The notes beneath the pieces were generated by a model. The model did no database searches. It was not told where the DNA came from and saw only the letters and a program-made list of their open reading frames with translations. From Polyangiaceae bacterium (GTDB lineage Bacteria > Myxococcota > Polyangia > Polyangiales > Polyangiaceae): a DNA stretch of 38,360 nucleotides. A program made the position numbers and the translations under genes. Shown here one piece after another: positions 8,734 to 16,424 of the stretch (position 1 is the first letter of the stretch; each line of letters begins with the position of its first letter). Where the stretch lies: assembly GCA_025936205.1 (NCBI GenBank), contig JAICTU010000015.1, positions 1-38,360 on the forward strand, read 5' to 3'.

Positions 8734-9888
8734 TTACGGCCGGCAGACGGCGCGGCTGATGAACGGCTTGGCGTCGGTCTCGGTCTCGTTCTGGATGCCG
8801 AGGTAGCCACGGCACTCATCGTCCGTCTCGCAGCCGATGAAGCGGCAGTAGCCCTTGTCGCAGATCTCGAAGTCGGAGCCGCAGGCGCCGTCGTTCTCGC
8901 ACGGGATCTTGCAGGTGTTGATCTTGGGGTCCGCGTCGGAAGGCAGGCACTTGCGGAGGCGCGGGTCGTTGGTGCTGGTGGAGATCAGGACGCCGCTCTG
9001 GCCGCCGGTGCCGCTGCCCATGTTGGCCGCGAGCACGCACTCGCGGTCGCTCTGGCAGCCCGTCTCGACGCAGTCGCCGTCCACGCAGCCCTGGAACAGC
9101 GGGCACTCTTCGTTGGCCGTGCACGGCTTCTTGCAGATGTGATTACGGCACTGCTCGCCGCTGTCGCTGTTGCAGTCGTCGTCTTCCACGCACTGCACAC
9201 AGCTGCCCTCGCTACAGATGTGCTTGGTGCCCGTGACGCAGTTGGCGTTGGTCGTGCAGGAGGTGTCCTGCACGCAGCGCTCTTCCGAGCACTTGAGCGT
9301 GCACAGGTTCACGCAGTCCGGATCCGTGCAGATGGCGCTGCCGGGAGCGTATTGCGGGTTGGTGCAAGAACAGTAGCGAGTGCTGCAGGTGCCGCTGAAG
9401 CAGCTGATGTCTGTGGTACAGGTGAGGCCCGTCAGCGAGCAGAAGCCGTTGACACAAGTGTCCGCGCAATCGGTGTTGGCCGTGCAAGAGGTGCCGCTGT
9501 TGCTGCACGAACCGGGGGCGCAGGTGCCGCCGCCGCAGGTCGAGTTGGAGGTGCAGACGCTGGTGGTGCAGCCCGCGATCGTCGGCTGGGAGCAGATCGC
9601 GGTGCGATTGGCGCACTTGGCGGGCGGCGTCGACGGCTTATCACCGCAGCAGTCGGTGTCCACCGTGCAGTCGATGCGGTCACAGTGCTTGGCGCTCGAA
9701 TCGAGCTGGAAGTCGTTCTTCGAGCACACGTTCAGGATGCACGCCAGGCCACCCTGACAATCGTTGCGGGCCTGACAGGCTTCGCCGCGCTGCCCCTGCG
9801 CGACCGGCTGCACTTGCTGCGCTTCATCTTTGCATTGCAGGGCCACCAGAGCCCAGCCGACCAACCCTAGAGTCCACAGGTGCTTCAT
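8734..9888 (-). CDS. extremely cysteine-rich exported lipoprotein
   Basis: A 384-residue protein beginning with a hydrophobic signal segment ending ALVALQC (Cys19); Gln before the Cys makes the lipobox atypical. By my count it has 53 cysteines, about one in seven residues. They are spaced as repeated C-x4-6-C modules such as DCQGGLACILNVC, TCGGGTCAPGSC, SCVQCVEDDDC and ECPLFQGCVDGDC. These resemble the EGF-like or dickkopf-like disulfide-rich modules of myxobacterial surface proteins, with acidic D/E patches next to them. No catalytic motif is visible, so a structural, adhesive or metal-binding role outside the cytoplasm is inferred. The gene is read toward the MopE-like lipoprotein and shares its terminator. 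Upstream it diverges from the epimerase gene. Confidence 0.85.
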   Translation of the reverse strand: MKHLWTLGLVGWALVALQCKDEAQQVQPVAQGQRGEACQARNDCQGGLACILNVCSKNDFQLDSSAKHCDRIDCTVDTDCCGDKPSTPPAKCANRTAICSQPTIAGCTTSVCTSNSTCGGGTCAPGSCSNSGTSCTANTDCADTCVNGFCSLTGLTCTTDISCFSGTCSTRYCSCTNPQYAPGSAICTDPDCVNLCTLKCSEERCVQDTSCTTNANCVTGTKHICSEGSCVQCVEDDDCNSDSGEQCRNHICKKPCTANEECPLFQGCVDGDCVETGCQSDRECVLAANMGSGTGGQSGVLISTSTNDPRLRKCLPSDADPKINTCKIPCENDGACGSDFEICDKGYCRFIGCETDDECRGYLGIQNETETDAKPFISRAVCRP

Positions 9889-9964
9889 GTGTTGTTTCTC
9901 GCTTGACGTAGTTTTCCGTCGCTGGGTACGGCGGCCTGCAGCTGGGGATTAGTCGGATCGAAAA

Positions 9965-9988
9965 CCCTGGACCCCTGGACCCCTGGAC
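9965..9988. repeat. three perfect tandem copies of an 8-base unit
   Basis: CCCTGGAC is repeated exactly three times (9965-9972, 9973-9980, 9981-9988), followed by a decayed copy CCTAGAC. The array lies in the 115-base gap between the divergent Cys-rich lipoprotein and epimerase genes and ends 15 bases before the epimerase GTG. An 8-bp unit is not a multiple of three, so copy-number change would alter spacing rather than coding. Confidence 0.8.
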
Positions 9989-10003
9989 CCTAGACCCCGG
10001 GAC

Positions 10004-10999
10004 GTGCAGCTCCGTTGGCAGCCACTGACACTTCGCTTGGTCCATCCCTTTCAAATCGCTCATGGAGTCAGCGATACGCGAGAGAACGTGCTCGTCTCCT
10101 TGGACGGCGGTGTGGGAGAAGCGGCGGCAGTTCCCTATCACGGGGAAACGCCGGAAGGGATCGTTCAATACCTGCGCAGCTTGCAGCTGGAGCAGGTAGT
10201 AGACGCACTGCAACTGGAGGACGTGCTCGCCGGATTGCCCTCAGGCTCGGCGGCAGCGCGGGCCGCCGTCGACATGGCGCTGCATGACGCGTGGGCGCGT
10301 GCCCTGGGCCAGCCGCTGTATCGTCTCTTCGGGCTCAACCCCACGCGCATCCCGCTCAGCTCGTTCACGATCCCGATCGGCCCGATCGAACAGCTGGCGG
10401 AGCGGGTGCGCGAAGCGGACGCGGCCATCTTCAAGCTCAAGCTGGGCTCTGACGCCGATGCCGAGCGGGTGGCGGCAGTGCGGGCGGTGACCTCGGCTCC
10501 GCTGCGCGTGGACGTGAACGGCGGCTGGACGCGCGAGCGCGCAGAGCAACTGCTGCCGCTGCTCGCCGAGCAGGGCGTGGAGCTCGTGGAGCAACCGCTG
10601 CCCGCGGGCGATCTCGAGGGTCTGGCGAGGCTGTCGAAGCTGCGCTCGCGGCCGCCCATCTTCGTGGACGAGAGCATCAAGTCGAGCGCCGATCTGCTCG
10701 CGCATCGCGGGCTGGTGGAGGGCGTGGTGATCAAGCTGGCGAAGAGCGGCGGTATCCGCGGCGCGCGCGAGCAGATCACACTGGCACGGGCGCTGGGTCA
10801 GGAGGTGATGCTCGGCTGCATGATCGAGAGCTCGGTGGCGGTGACCGCCGCCGCGCACCTGGCGCCCCTCGCACAATACGTCGACCTCGACGGACCGCTC
10901 CTGATCGAGAACGATCCGTTCCGCGGCTTCCGCTACGAGCGCGGCCGGATCGAGCTGCCGGAGCGCCCGGGGCTGGGGCTACTCGCGAACACCGTTTGA
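10004..10999 (+). CDS. dipeptide epimerase (enolase superfamily, L-Ala-D/L-Glu epimerase type)
   Basis: A 331-residue member of the mandelate racemase/muconate-lactonizing group, inferred to interconvert L-Ala-D-Glu and L-Ala-L-Glu during recycling of peptidoglycan peptides. The N-terminal capping domain is followed by the barrel. Visible active-site elements are the K-x-K pair at 144/146, metal ligands D170 (DVNGG), E196 (VEQPL) and D222 (VDES), and the second lysine in IKLAKSGGI (244/247). The GCMIES strand near 268 is typical of dipeptide epimerases. The start is a GTG at 10004; no strong Shine-Dalgarno sequence is seen and an array of CCCTGGAC repeats occupies the leader. Length is slightly below the usual 340-360. 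The exact dipeptide specificity cannot be read by eye. Confidence 0.88.
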   Translation: MQLRWQPLTLRLVHPFQIAHGVSDTRENVLVSLDGGVGEAAAVPYHGETPEGIVQYLRSLQLEQVVDALQLEDVLAGLPSGSAAARAAVDMALHDAWARALGQPLYRLFGLNPTRIPLSSFTIPIGPIEQLAERVREADAAIFKLKLGSDADAERVAAVRAVTSAPLRVDVNGGWTRERAEQLLPLLAEQGVELVEQPLPAGDLEGLARLSKLRSRPPIFVDESIKSSADLLAHRGLVEGVVIKLAKSGGIRGAREQITLARALGQEVMLGCMIESSVAVTAAAHLAPLAQYVDLDGPLLIENDPFRGFRYERGRIELPERPGLGLLANTV

Positions 11000-11207
11000 G
11001 CGACGCTGGGACGGCGACGGGCATCGTCTTGCTCCCCGAAGCGCACCAGAACGGTACGCTTGGGGCTCATCCCGGCCCGTGTGGCGGCCCTTGCAGTCAT
11101 GCTGCAACGCCCATCGCGCCGGCGTTGCTCTTGTCCACTCTGCTCACGGCTACTCGATCTGCGCTCCACGACTTAGAATTTTCCTGGACCTGATACGGAG
11201 GTTTTCG

Positions 11208-11663
11208 ATGTTCAACCGCATGGCAGCGCTCCCCGCTGGGCTCGTGCTCGCGAGCTGTGCCTCGCTCAGCCCGGTGGCTCCGGATGCGCGCGTTGGCAAT
11301 CATCCGGCGCAACACGTGGTGGTGGCGCTCGAGCAGCCGTGCTCGCTGTCCCCGGGTGGTGCACCCATGGGGCGCCCCGATGGACCCGGCGCACGCGGAC
11401 ACACACTGCCGGCGGGGCGTTACACGCCGAGCTTTGAAGACGATCGTGGCATTTTCTTTGCGAGCCCCGACGGCGTGGTGGTCGCGCAGCCCGCGCCGGT
11501 GGGCACACGCTCGTTCGCGGGCGGCATCTATTTGCCGAAGGACGGCTCGCCCGCCGCCGAGGAGTACCTGGGCGATGCCGACCGAGTGACACAGCGCTAT
11601 CGCTTGCCGGAACACTGCCGCTACTCGATCGAGAATGCAGCGGCACCGGCCACGCCGGGCTAG
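11208..11663 (+). CDS. small lipoprotein of unknown function
   Basis: A 151-residue protein starting at ATG 11208, with CGGAG at 11196-11200 seven bases upstream. The signal peptide MFNRMAALPAGLVLASC ends in a good lipobox (LASC, Cys17). The rest is a short soluble domain with a Gly/Pro-rich patch and several beta-prone segments (RYTPSFEDDRGIFFAS, GVVVAQPAPVGTRSFAGGIYLP). I do not recognise a family. It is monocistronic-looking, 208 bases after the epimerase and 14 bases before the pentapeptide-repeat gene, with which it may be co-transcribed. The reading frame extends upstream of 11208, but without another ribosome binding site. Confidence 0.78.
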   Translation: MFNRMAALPAGLVLASCASLSPVAPDARVGNHPAQHVVVALEQPCSLSPGGAPMGRPDGPGARGHTLPAGRYTPSFEDDRGIFFASPDGVVVAQPAPVGTRSFAGGIYLPKDGSPAAEEYLGDADRVTQRYRLPEHCRYSIENAAAPATPG

Positions 11664-11677
11664 TACACTCCAGGGCC

Positions 11678-12286
11678 ATGCCGACGTCTTCCAGCCGCGC
11701 CGTTTCGATCGGGGCCGTCTCCGAGTATGAGAACCAGGTCTTCGGTCGAGAAGCTTCGCTCCCACCGCGGCTGGAGTGCGTCGACTTCACGGACTGCCGC
11801 TTCGTCGGGCTGGAGTTCCGCTCGGTGCGCTTGCTGAGCTGCCGCTTCTTCGATTGCAGCTTCGAGCGCGTCGACGCCTCGGCAGCGGACTTCACGGACT
11901 GCACGTTCCGCGGCACGAGCTTTCAGGACAGCAAGTTCCTGGGCATCAACTGGACCATCCTGCGCGCGCTGCAATCACCGCGCTGGGAGCGCTGCCTGCT
12001 GGACGGCGGCTGCTTTCAGGCGTTGCAGCTGGAGGCGGCCGAGTGGGTGGAGTCGCGCTTGCGCGAGGTGGATTTCAGCGACTGCAATTTGCAGCGCGCC
12101 AAGTTTCAGGGCAGCGCGCTGGAGGGCGCCAACTTCAACGGGGCCAATCTGAAGCGGGCCGACTTCACGCGTTCCACGGGCCTGTTCCTGGATCCCCGCC
12201 ACGTGAAGCTGGAGCAGACCGAGGTGGAAATGGACGCGGTGTTGCGCATCGCCCAGGCGATGGGCCTCCAGGTCGTGGGAACCTGA
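11678..12286 (+). CDS. pentapeptide-repeat protein
   Basis: A 202-residue protein built of A(D/N)LXX-like pentapeptides. The repeats run DFTDCRFVGLEFRSV, SCRFFDCSFERVDAS and ADFTDCTFRGTSFQD in the first half. After a break (about residues 90-118) they resume as VDFSDCNLQRAKFQG and ANFNGANLKRADFTR. This predicts a right-handed quadrilateral beta-helix in two blocks. The C-terminal tail VEMDAVLRIAQAMGLQV is helical and may dimerise. There is no signal peptide, so it is cytoplasmic. The size and the two-block arrangement resemble the Qnr/McbG group that shields DNA gyrase, but most pentapeptide proteins have unknown function and I would not assign resistance. It follows the small lipoprotein by 14 bases. 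Confidence 0.85.
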   Translation: MPTSSSRAVSIGAVSEYENQVFGREASLPPRLECVDFTDCRFVGLEFRSVRLLSCRFFDCSFERVDASAADFTDCTFRGTSFQDSKFLGINWTILRALQSPRWERCLLDGGCFQALQLEAAEWVESRLREVDFSDCNLQRAKFQGSALEGANFNGANLKRADFTRSTGLFLDPRHVKLEQTEVEMDAVLRIAQAMGLQVVGT

Positions 12287-12290
12287 TCGT

Positions 12291-12328
12291 CTGCCGAAGG
12301 GCAGCATCAATGATCTGCCGAAGGGCAG
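12291..12328. repeat. duplicated small hairpin between convergent genes
   Basis: The 14-base sequence CTGCCGAAGGGCAG, itself a 5-bp stem with a GAAG loop, occurs at 12291-12304 and again at 12315-12328. It fills nearly all of the 49-base gap between the ends of the pentapeptide-repeat gene and the leftward VOC gene. It may act as a processing or termination structure for both transcripts. Confidence 0.6.
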
Positions 12329-12335
12329 CAGGAAC

Positions 12336-12758
12336 CTACTTGGCGAAGACGCGGCTCGGATCGGCGAAGGCCTTGAACTCCAGCGCGTTGCCGGAGGGAT
12401 CGAGGAAGAACATTGTCGACTGTTCGCCCACCTCGCCCTTGAAACGCACATGCGGTTCCACGATGAAACGGACGCCGGCTCGCACCAGCTTGTCGGCGAG
12501 CATTTGCCAATCGCCCAGATTCAAGATGATGCCGAAGTGGCGCACCGGCACTGCGTCCCCATCGACGGCGTTGGTCTGCCGATGACCCGCCTCTTCAGGG
12601 GCAAGATGCGCCACGACCTGGTGCCCGTAAAAGTCGAAGTCCACCCACTCGTCAGAGCTACGGCCCTCGGGGCAGCCGAGCAGGTCGCCGTAGAAGCTGC
12701 GCGCGGCAGCGAGATCATGCACAGGGAACGCGAGATGAAACAACGGCACGGCGGGCAT
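12336..12758 (-). CDS. VOC (glyoxalase/bleomycin-resistance/dioxygenase) family protein
   Basis: A 140-residue single-module vicinal-oxygen-chelate protein. Two beta-alpha-beta-beta-beta repeats are visible: [19 protein letters not shown] at the start and [12 protein letters not shown] around residue 73. Candidate metal ligands are H8, H74 and E127 (in NALEFKAF), the usual VOC positions. Cytoplasmic, no signal peptide. The sequence ends with the characteristic [13 protein letters not shown] strand, as in small glyoxalase-like proteins often annotated as dioxygenase or lactoylglutathione-lyase relatives. The substrate is unknown. It is divergent from the downstream LysE gene and convergent with the pentapeptide-repeat gene. 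Confidence 0.85.
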   Translation of the reverse strand: MPAVPLFHLAFPVHDLAAARSFYGDLLGCPEGRSSDEWVDFDFYGHQVVAHLAPEEAGHRQTNAVDGDAVPVRHFGIILNLGDWQMLADKLVRAGVRFIVEPHVRFKGEVGEQSTMFFLDPSGNALEFKAFADPSRVFAK

Positions 12759-12872
12759 GGCTCAGCTGGCGTATCAGTCCCCTCCGCCGCCGGCAAGGCC
12801 ACCCGTCAGCTGGGCAAGTTGCTCGCTGGGGTCGTCCTGTTCGGCGCGATCGGCTGCGCGAATAAAGGCGAG

Positions 12873-13565
12873 ATGGTCGCGCGCATGGCGCAGACGCCCG
12901 GCTCTTGGCGCCTGCTCCTGGCGCTGCTCCTGGGCTTTGCGTTTTCGTTCCTGGGCTCTCTGCCGATGACCGGGCCGCTCGCCTTGCTGGTGCTGGACCG
13001 CATGGTCAGCGGGCAGCGGCGCGCGGCGTTCTGGATCACGCTGGCGGGGGCGCTGGTCGAAGGGCTCATCGCGGCCGTGATCGCCGCGTTGCTACCGCTG
13101 GTGCTGCAGTACTCGACCAGCATCGTACGCATCGCCCGGGTCAGCGGAGCGGTCGTGATCTTGGTGGTCGGCCTGAGCATGCTCTTGCGTCCGCAGACCG
13201 TCACGCAGCTCGAGACGCGGCACAAGAGCCAGAGCCTGCTGGCAGGCTTCCTGGCCACGGCGCTCAATCCCACGTTGCTCGCCACCTGGACGATCGCGGT
13301 CACCGCGTTGCACGCCAACGGCCTGCTCGACGGCGGCTTCCGCGAGGGGCCGCTGTTTGGCGCCGGCGTGGTGGTGGGCGTGCTCGCCTGGCTGTTCGTG
13401 CTCGCGCTGCTGGCGCGATTGGGCTCACCCGATCGCATGAGCCGCTACCGCGCTGCGCTCGGCCGCAGCGTGGGCGGCATCCTGGTCCTGGTGAGCGTGC
13501 TCACCTTCTTGCATCTGGCGTCGCCCGATGCCTCATCGAGCGACGCTCCGACGCAAGCTCATTGA
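12873..13565 (+). CDS. LysE-type transporter
   Basis: A 230-residue integral membrane protein with about six hydrophobic helices: LLLALLLGFAFSFLGSLPMTGPLALLVLD near residues 14-42, then helices around 52-75, 85-100, 118-140, 155-180 and 195-215. The SLPMTGPLALLV loop and the ATALNPTLLATWT segment (LNP motif) match LysE/RhtB exporters, which export amino acids or other small solutes. Start 12873 is supported by AAAGG a few bases upstream. The open frame extends further and would encode a stretch ending FGAIGC just before this ATG, so a longer form cannot be excluded. It ends 2 bases from the end of the convergent lipoprotein gene. Confidence 0.82.
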   Translation: MVARMAQTPGSWRLLLALLLGFAFSFLGSLPMTGPLALLVLDRMVSGQRRAAFWITLAGALVEGLIAAVIAALLPLVLQYSTSIVRIARVSGAVVILVVGLSMLLRPQTVTQLETRHKSQSLLAGFLATALNPTLLATWTIAVTALHANGLLDGGFREGPLFGAGVVVGVLAWLFVLALLARLGSPDRMSRYRAALGRSVGGILVLVSVLTFLHLASPDASSSDAPTQAH

Positions 13566-13567
13566 CG

Positions 13568-13993
13568 TTAGCGACGAAAAGCCAGGGCCCCGTCGTTGAC
13601 CGGAACGAGCTCCGCGCGCACCTTCACGGTCGTCACCTGACCGGGGCTGATGCTCAGCAGCAGCGAACCGCGGCTCACTTCTTTCAGGCGCGCGGCGACC
13701 TCCGCTTCGGACTCGAACGCCAGCGCCGGCTGCCACTCCAGCGAGTACACGCCCTCCGGCAGCGCGACGTTCGAGGTCTGGTAGAGGTTCATGACCTCCA
13801 CACGATCGACGAACTGACCTCGCTGATCGCGCAGCACGAAGCGACCCTGGACGGGGCGGCTACTGACTGCGGCCGAGTCGGGTCGAATCACCAGATCGAG
13901 CCTGCCCTCGTGTGCGGTCGCGGGCTCGGTATCGCAGCCGAGCAGGCTCGCGACGAGAACGGGCAACGAAACGAGCTTCCAGATGCGCGACAT
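13568..13993 (-). CDS. small lipoprotein of unknown function
   Basis: A 141-residue protein with a signal peptide ending SLLGC (Cys20), a good lipobox. The mature part is beta-strand rich (RLDLVIRPDSA, QGRFVLRDQRGQFVDRVEVMNLYQTSNVALPEGVYSLEW in outline). Its layout is that of small myxobacterial lipoproteins with an immunoglobulin-like or carboxypeptidase-regulatory-like fold, but no family is recognised. It is transcribed leftward and its stop lies 2 bases from that of the LysE-type gene. The alpha/beta hydrolase gene begins downstream on the other side of an 84-base gap and is read in the same direction. An outer-membrane or periplasmic location is inferred. Confidence 0.78.
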   Translation of the reverse strand: MSRIWKLVSLPVLVASLLGCDTEPATAHEGRLDLVIRPDSAAVSSRPVQGRFVLRDQRGQFVDRVEVMNLYQTSNVALPEGVYSLEWQPALAFESEAEVAARLKEVSRGSLLLSISPGQVTTVKVRAELVPVNDGALAFRR

Positions 13994-14077
13994 GGCTACC
14001 TCCCTGACCGCGGTGGCGCGGTGCTGGAGCGGATGTCTCCGATCCAGCCATCCGCGAATCTTTCTCCGCGGTTTTGG

Positions 14078-15118
14078 CTAGAGGATGCCCGCTGTCTGAG
14101 GCTGTCGCGCGGGTCCGGCGCTTTCGCCGCTGCCCTGTTGCGAATGGGTCATCAGCCAGCTGCGCACCTGACTCGGCAGTCCGAGCGGAGCGCGCTCCCC
14201 CAGGTCGAAGTCAGCAGGAAATCCGACATGGCCGCCACGCGTGTGCCAGCGCACGTCCAGCAACGCTGAAGCACCGGTCAGAGCAGGTCGCACGCTGTGC
14301 GCCGGCACCATCGGGTCGTGCTCGGCCAGCACCAGCAACGCCGGCACGGACAGGGCGTGCAGCCGCGGCGCGACGCTCGCTTGCCGATAGTACGCCGCTG
14401 CGCTGCCGAAGCCGAAGCGCGGGACGACCGTCAGCTCGTCCCAGCGCCGGATCGTCTGCGCGCGCAGCACTTGCTCGACGGGGCTCGGCACGGGCCGTCG
14501 CCGAGCCGTGGCCAGATAACTCTCCTTCAGCTTGCGCAGCACATACTGCCGGTAGACGACGCGCTCGGGCTCATCGAGCGCGAGCTGTGAGCGCTGCAGC
14601 TCGAGCGGCGAACAGATCGCCGCCACGGAGCGTAGACGCGGGTCGTGCGCCTCCGTCGCCTGACGCAGAGCCAGATGCCCGCCGAGCGAGAAGCCGAGCA
14701 CGTGCAGCGCGCGAAAGCCGGCCAGGCCCGGGCTGGCGAGCGCCGCGTGCAGATCCGAGCTGAGCGCGGCGTGATAAAAATCCTCACCGAGATGGTCGGC
14801 GCCGCGCAGATTGAGACACAGGCACGCCAGCCCGGTCGCGTGCGCGTCGAGCACGGCCGAGCGCAAGTAGCTGCTCTCGGCGCTGCCGCCGAGGCCGTGG
14901 ACCACGAGCAGCAAGCGATCGGCACGCTCGTGCGTGAACAAGCGCCCGGTGAGCCGCACCGAACCGAGCTCGGCGTCCGCGACGTCCAGCGACCACGGCT
15001 GCGACGGCAGGGCGGCGAGCGCTCGGCCCGCTCCGGGCCACTGCTCGAAGAGAAAGGGCCGGAGTGTCCAGTAGTGCCCGCCGAGCGCGGCCGACCAGGG
15101 CGTCGTCATGCGACGCAT
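14078..15118 (-). CDS. alpha/beta-hydrolase, YheT-like
   Basis: A 346-residue hydrolase (from ATG 15118; an in-frame ATG at 15109 is equally acceptable). The oxyanion-hole segment [16 protein letters not shown] is near residue 70, the nucleophile elbow GFSLGG has S144, the acid is D268 in LAEHDPMVP, and the histidine is H297 in HTRGGHVGF. This layout, with the [19 protein letters not shown] stretch, is that of the COG0429/YheT family of uncharacterised esterases. No signal peptide, so cytoplasmic. The frame continues upstream over the start of the rightward VOC gene, but the family boundary and divergent gene favour the start given. The C-terminal tail after [12 protein letters not shown] is low complexity. 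The substrate is unknown. Confidence 0.85.
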   Translation of the reverse strand: MRRMTTPWSAALGGHYWTLRPFLFEQWPGAGRALAALPSQPWSLDVADAELGSVRLTGRLFTHERADRLLLVVHGLGGSAESSYLRSAVLDAHATGLACLCLNLRGADHLGEDFYHAALSSDLHAALASPGLAGFRALHVLGFSLGGHLALRQATEAHDPRLRSVAAICSPLELQRSQLALDEPERVVYRQYVLRKLKESYLATARRRPVPSPVEQVLRAQTIRRWDELTVVPRFGFGSAAAYYRQASVAPRLHALSVPALLVLAEHDPMVPAHSVRPALTGASALLDVRWHTRGGHVGFPADFDLGERAPLGLPSQVRSWLMTHSQQGSGESAGPARQPQTAGIL

Positions 15119-15203
15119 TCCATCACCCGTGAGGTTTCTGGCAAGCGGAGACGTGGGCGCCGAAAGCTCAACGCCGGGCGCGGGGCGTGGCAGGATGGGC
15201 GCC

Positions 15204-15707
15204 ATGACGCCGAGGCCATTTCGGGTGCTGGGGGTGCAGCAGATCGCGCTGGGCGCGCTGCACAGGTCGGAGCTCGGGCTGTTGTGGGGCGATCTGTTCG
15301 GCTTGCGCCGCGTCGGAGCTTTCCGCAGCGAGCGCGAAAATGTGGAGGAGGACATTCTGCGCGCGGGGCTGGGGCCCTTTGCCGTCGAAATCGATCTAAT
15401 GGAGCCGATCCAGCCCGACGCTCGGCCCAAAGTCCACGAGCCCCCGCTCAATCACATCGGGCTCTGGATCGACAATTTGCCGGCGGCCCAGCAGTGGCTG
15501 AGCGAGCGCGGGGTGCGCTTCGCGCCGGGCGGCATCCGCAAGGGGGCAGCGGGCCACGACATCTGCTTCATCCACCCGAAGCCGAGCGCGGAGCAGCCGC
15601 TGAGCGGTTCCGGCGTATTGATCGAGCTGGTGCAGGCTCCGCCGGACGTGATACGCGAATACGAGCGGCTGGCGCAGGCTGAGGCGGCCAGCCCGGAAAG
15701 CCCCTGA
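15204..15707 (+). CDS. methylmalonyl-CoA-epimerase-like VOC protein
   Basis: A 167-residue VOC protein. ATG 15204 is chosen because AGGA at 15192-15195 is 8 bases upstream; ATG 15195 is in frame but lacks its own site. Two modules are seen: [20 protein letters not shown], and [22 protein letters not shown] with a following [10 protein letters not shown] and VLIELVQ. The second half closely resembles methylmalonyl-CoA epimerase, which moves between (2R)- and (2S)-methylmalonyl-CoA. However, the first metal-binding His of that family is replaced by Gln (QQIALG), so it may be a divergent relative acting on another substrate. The stop codon overlaps the ATG of the next gene (TGATG), implying translational coupling. 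Confidence 0.78.
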   Translation: MTPRPFRVLGVQQIALGALHRSELGLLWGDLFGLRRVGAFRSERENVEEDILRAGLGPFAVEIDLMEPIQPDARPKVHEPPLNHIGLWIDNLPAAQQWLSERGVRFAPGGIRKGAAGHDICFIHPKPSAEQPLSGSGVLIELVQAPPDVIREYERLAQAEAASPESP

Positions 15708-16306
15708 TGCGACAGTTCCCTGGTTGGGTCCTTGCTTGCCTGGTGCTGGGGTTGGGAGCGTGCCCCAAGCTCAACCAGGACGACGACGGCGATGGGGGCG
15801 GCAGTGGAGGTACCGGCGGCAGCAGCTCGGCAGCGGCCGGCACCAACTCCGAGACGGCCCTCACCGAGCTGAGCCACTCCGACCTGCAATCGTACTGCCA
15901 GGACCTGAATCAGGAGCTGATCAACCGTTTCGACAATCGCCGGCTGGTGACCTACGACTGCACGCGCCAGTACATCCAGGGCAGCGACAGCCAGACCTGC
16001 CAGCTGCAGGTGAACGACTGCCTGCTCAACAATCCGCAGGTGTCTCCGGGTGCGCCGCGTCCGCCGGATTTCGCCCTGAATAACGCCGAGTGCGATCAGA
16101 TCGGTGAATGCCCGCTGAAGCTGCGCGAGTTCGACACCTGCATCGGCGATCGCTTCGAGCAGAGCGAGCAGCTGATCACGCAGCTCACCTGCAGGCTCGC
16201 CGATGACCCGCAGGCGGTCAGCGCTCTGCTGCAGAAGATCGACAACCCGCGAGTGCTGCCGCAGAGCTGCGTCGGTGTCGCGGGCATTTGCCCGGAATTG
16301 CTCTAG
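15707..16306 (+). CDS. cysteine-containing lipoprotein of unknown function
   Basis: A 199-residue protein whose ATG shares a base with the previous stop. The signal peptide [19 protein letters not shown] gives lipobox LGAC with Cys19. It is followed by an acidic and then Gly/Ser-rich tether (KLNQDDDGDGGGSGGTGGSS), a common surface-display linker. The globular part (about 50-199) is helical with eight cysteines (SYCQDLNQ, YDCTRQ, TCQLQVNDC, AECDQIGEC, DTCIGDR, LTCRLAD, QSCVGVAGIC region), which suggests several disulfides outside the cytoplasm. I recognise no family. Its coupling to a cytosolic VOC enzyme is unexpected and may only reflect co-transcription. A hairpin terminator begins at its stop codon. 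Confidence 0.8.
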   Translation: MRQFPGWVLACLVLGLGACPKLNQDDDGDGGGSGGTGGSSSAAAGTNSETALTELSHSDLQSYCQDLNQELINRFDNRRLVTYDCTRQYIQGSDSQTCQLQVNDCLLNNPQVSPGAPRPPDFALNNAECDQIGECPLKLREFDTCIGDRFEQSEQLITQLTCRLADDPQAVSALLQKIDNPRVLPQSCVGVAGICPELL

Positions 16307-16346
16307 TAGTAGAAACCCGGCGCGGACCTCCGGGCTTCCACTACTA
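16304..16346 (+). terminator. long-stem hairpin overlapping a stop codon
   Basis: TAGTAGTAGAAACCCGG (16304-16320) pairs with CCGGGCTTCCACTACTA (16330-16346) over 17 positions with two A-C mismatches, and the loop is 9 bases. The left arm includes the stop codon of the lipoprotein gene. There is no T tract, so efficiency is uncertain, but it cleanly separates this unit from the next gene. Confidence 0.6.
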
Positions 16347-16424
16347 GCCGATTTCCCTGCCGGATTTTTGGCCTGGGCTGTCGGGTTGTGTATGACCCCC
16401 CCAGCGGCACCCGCCGGGCGAATC

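Noticed and set aside
10996..11193. A 65-codon rightward frame after the epimerase gene
   Set aside because: It overlaps the epimerase stop, has no ribosome binding site and no coherent hydrophobic or domain pattern; the 208-base gap there holds no convincing gene.
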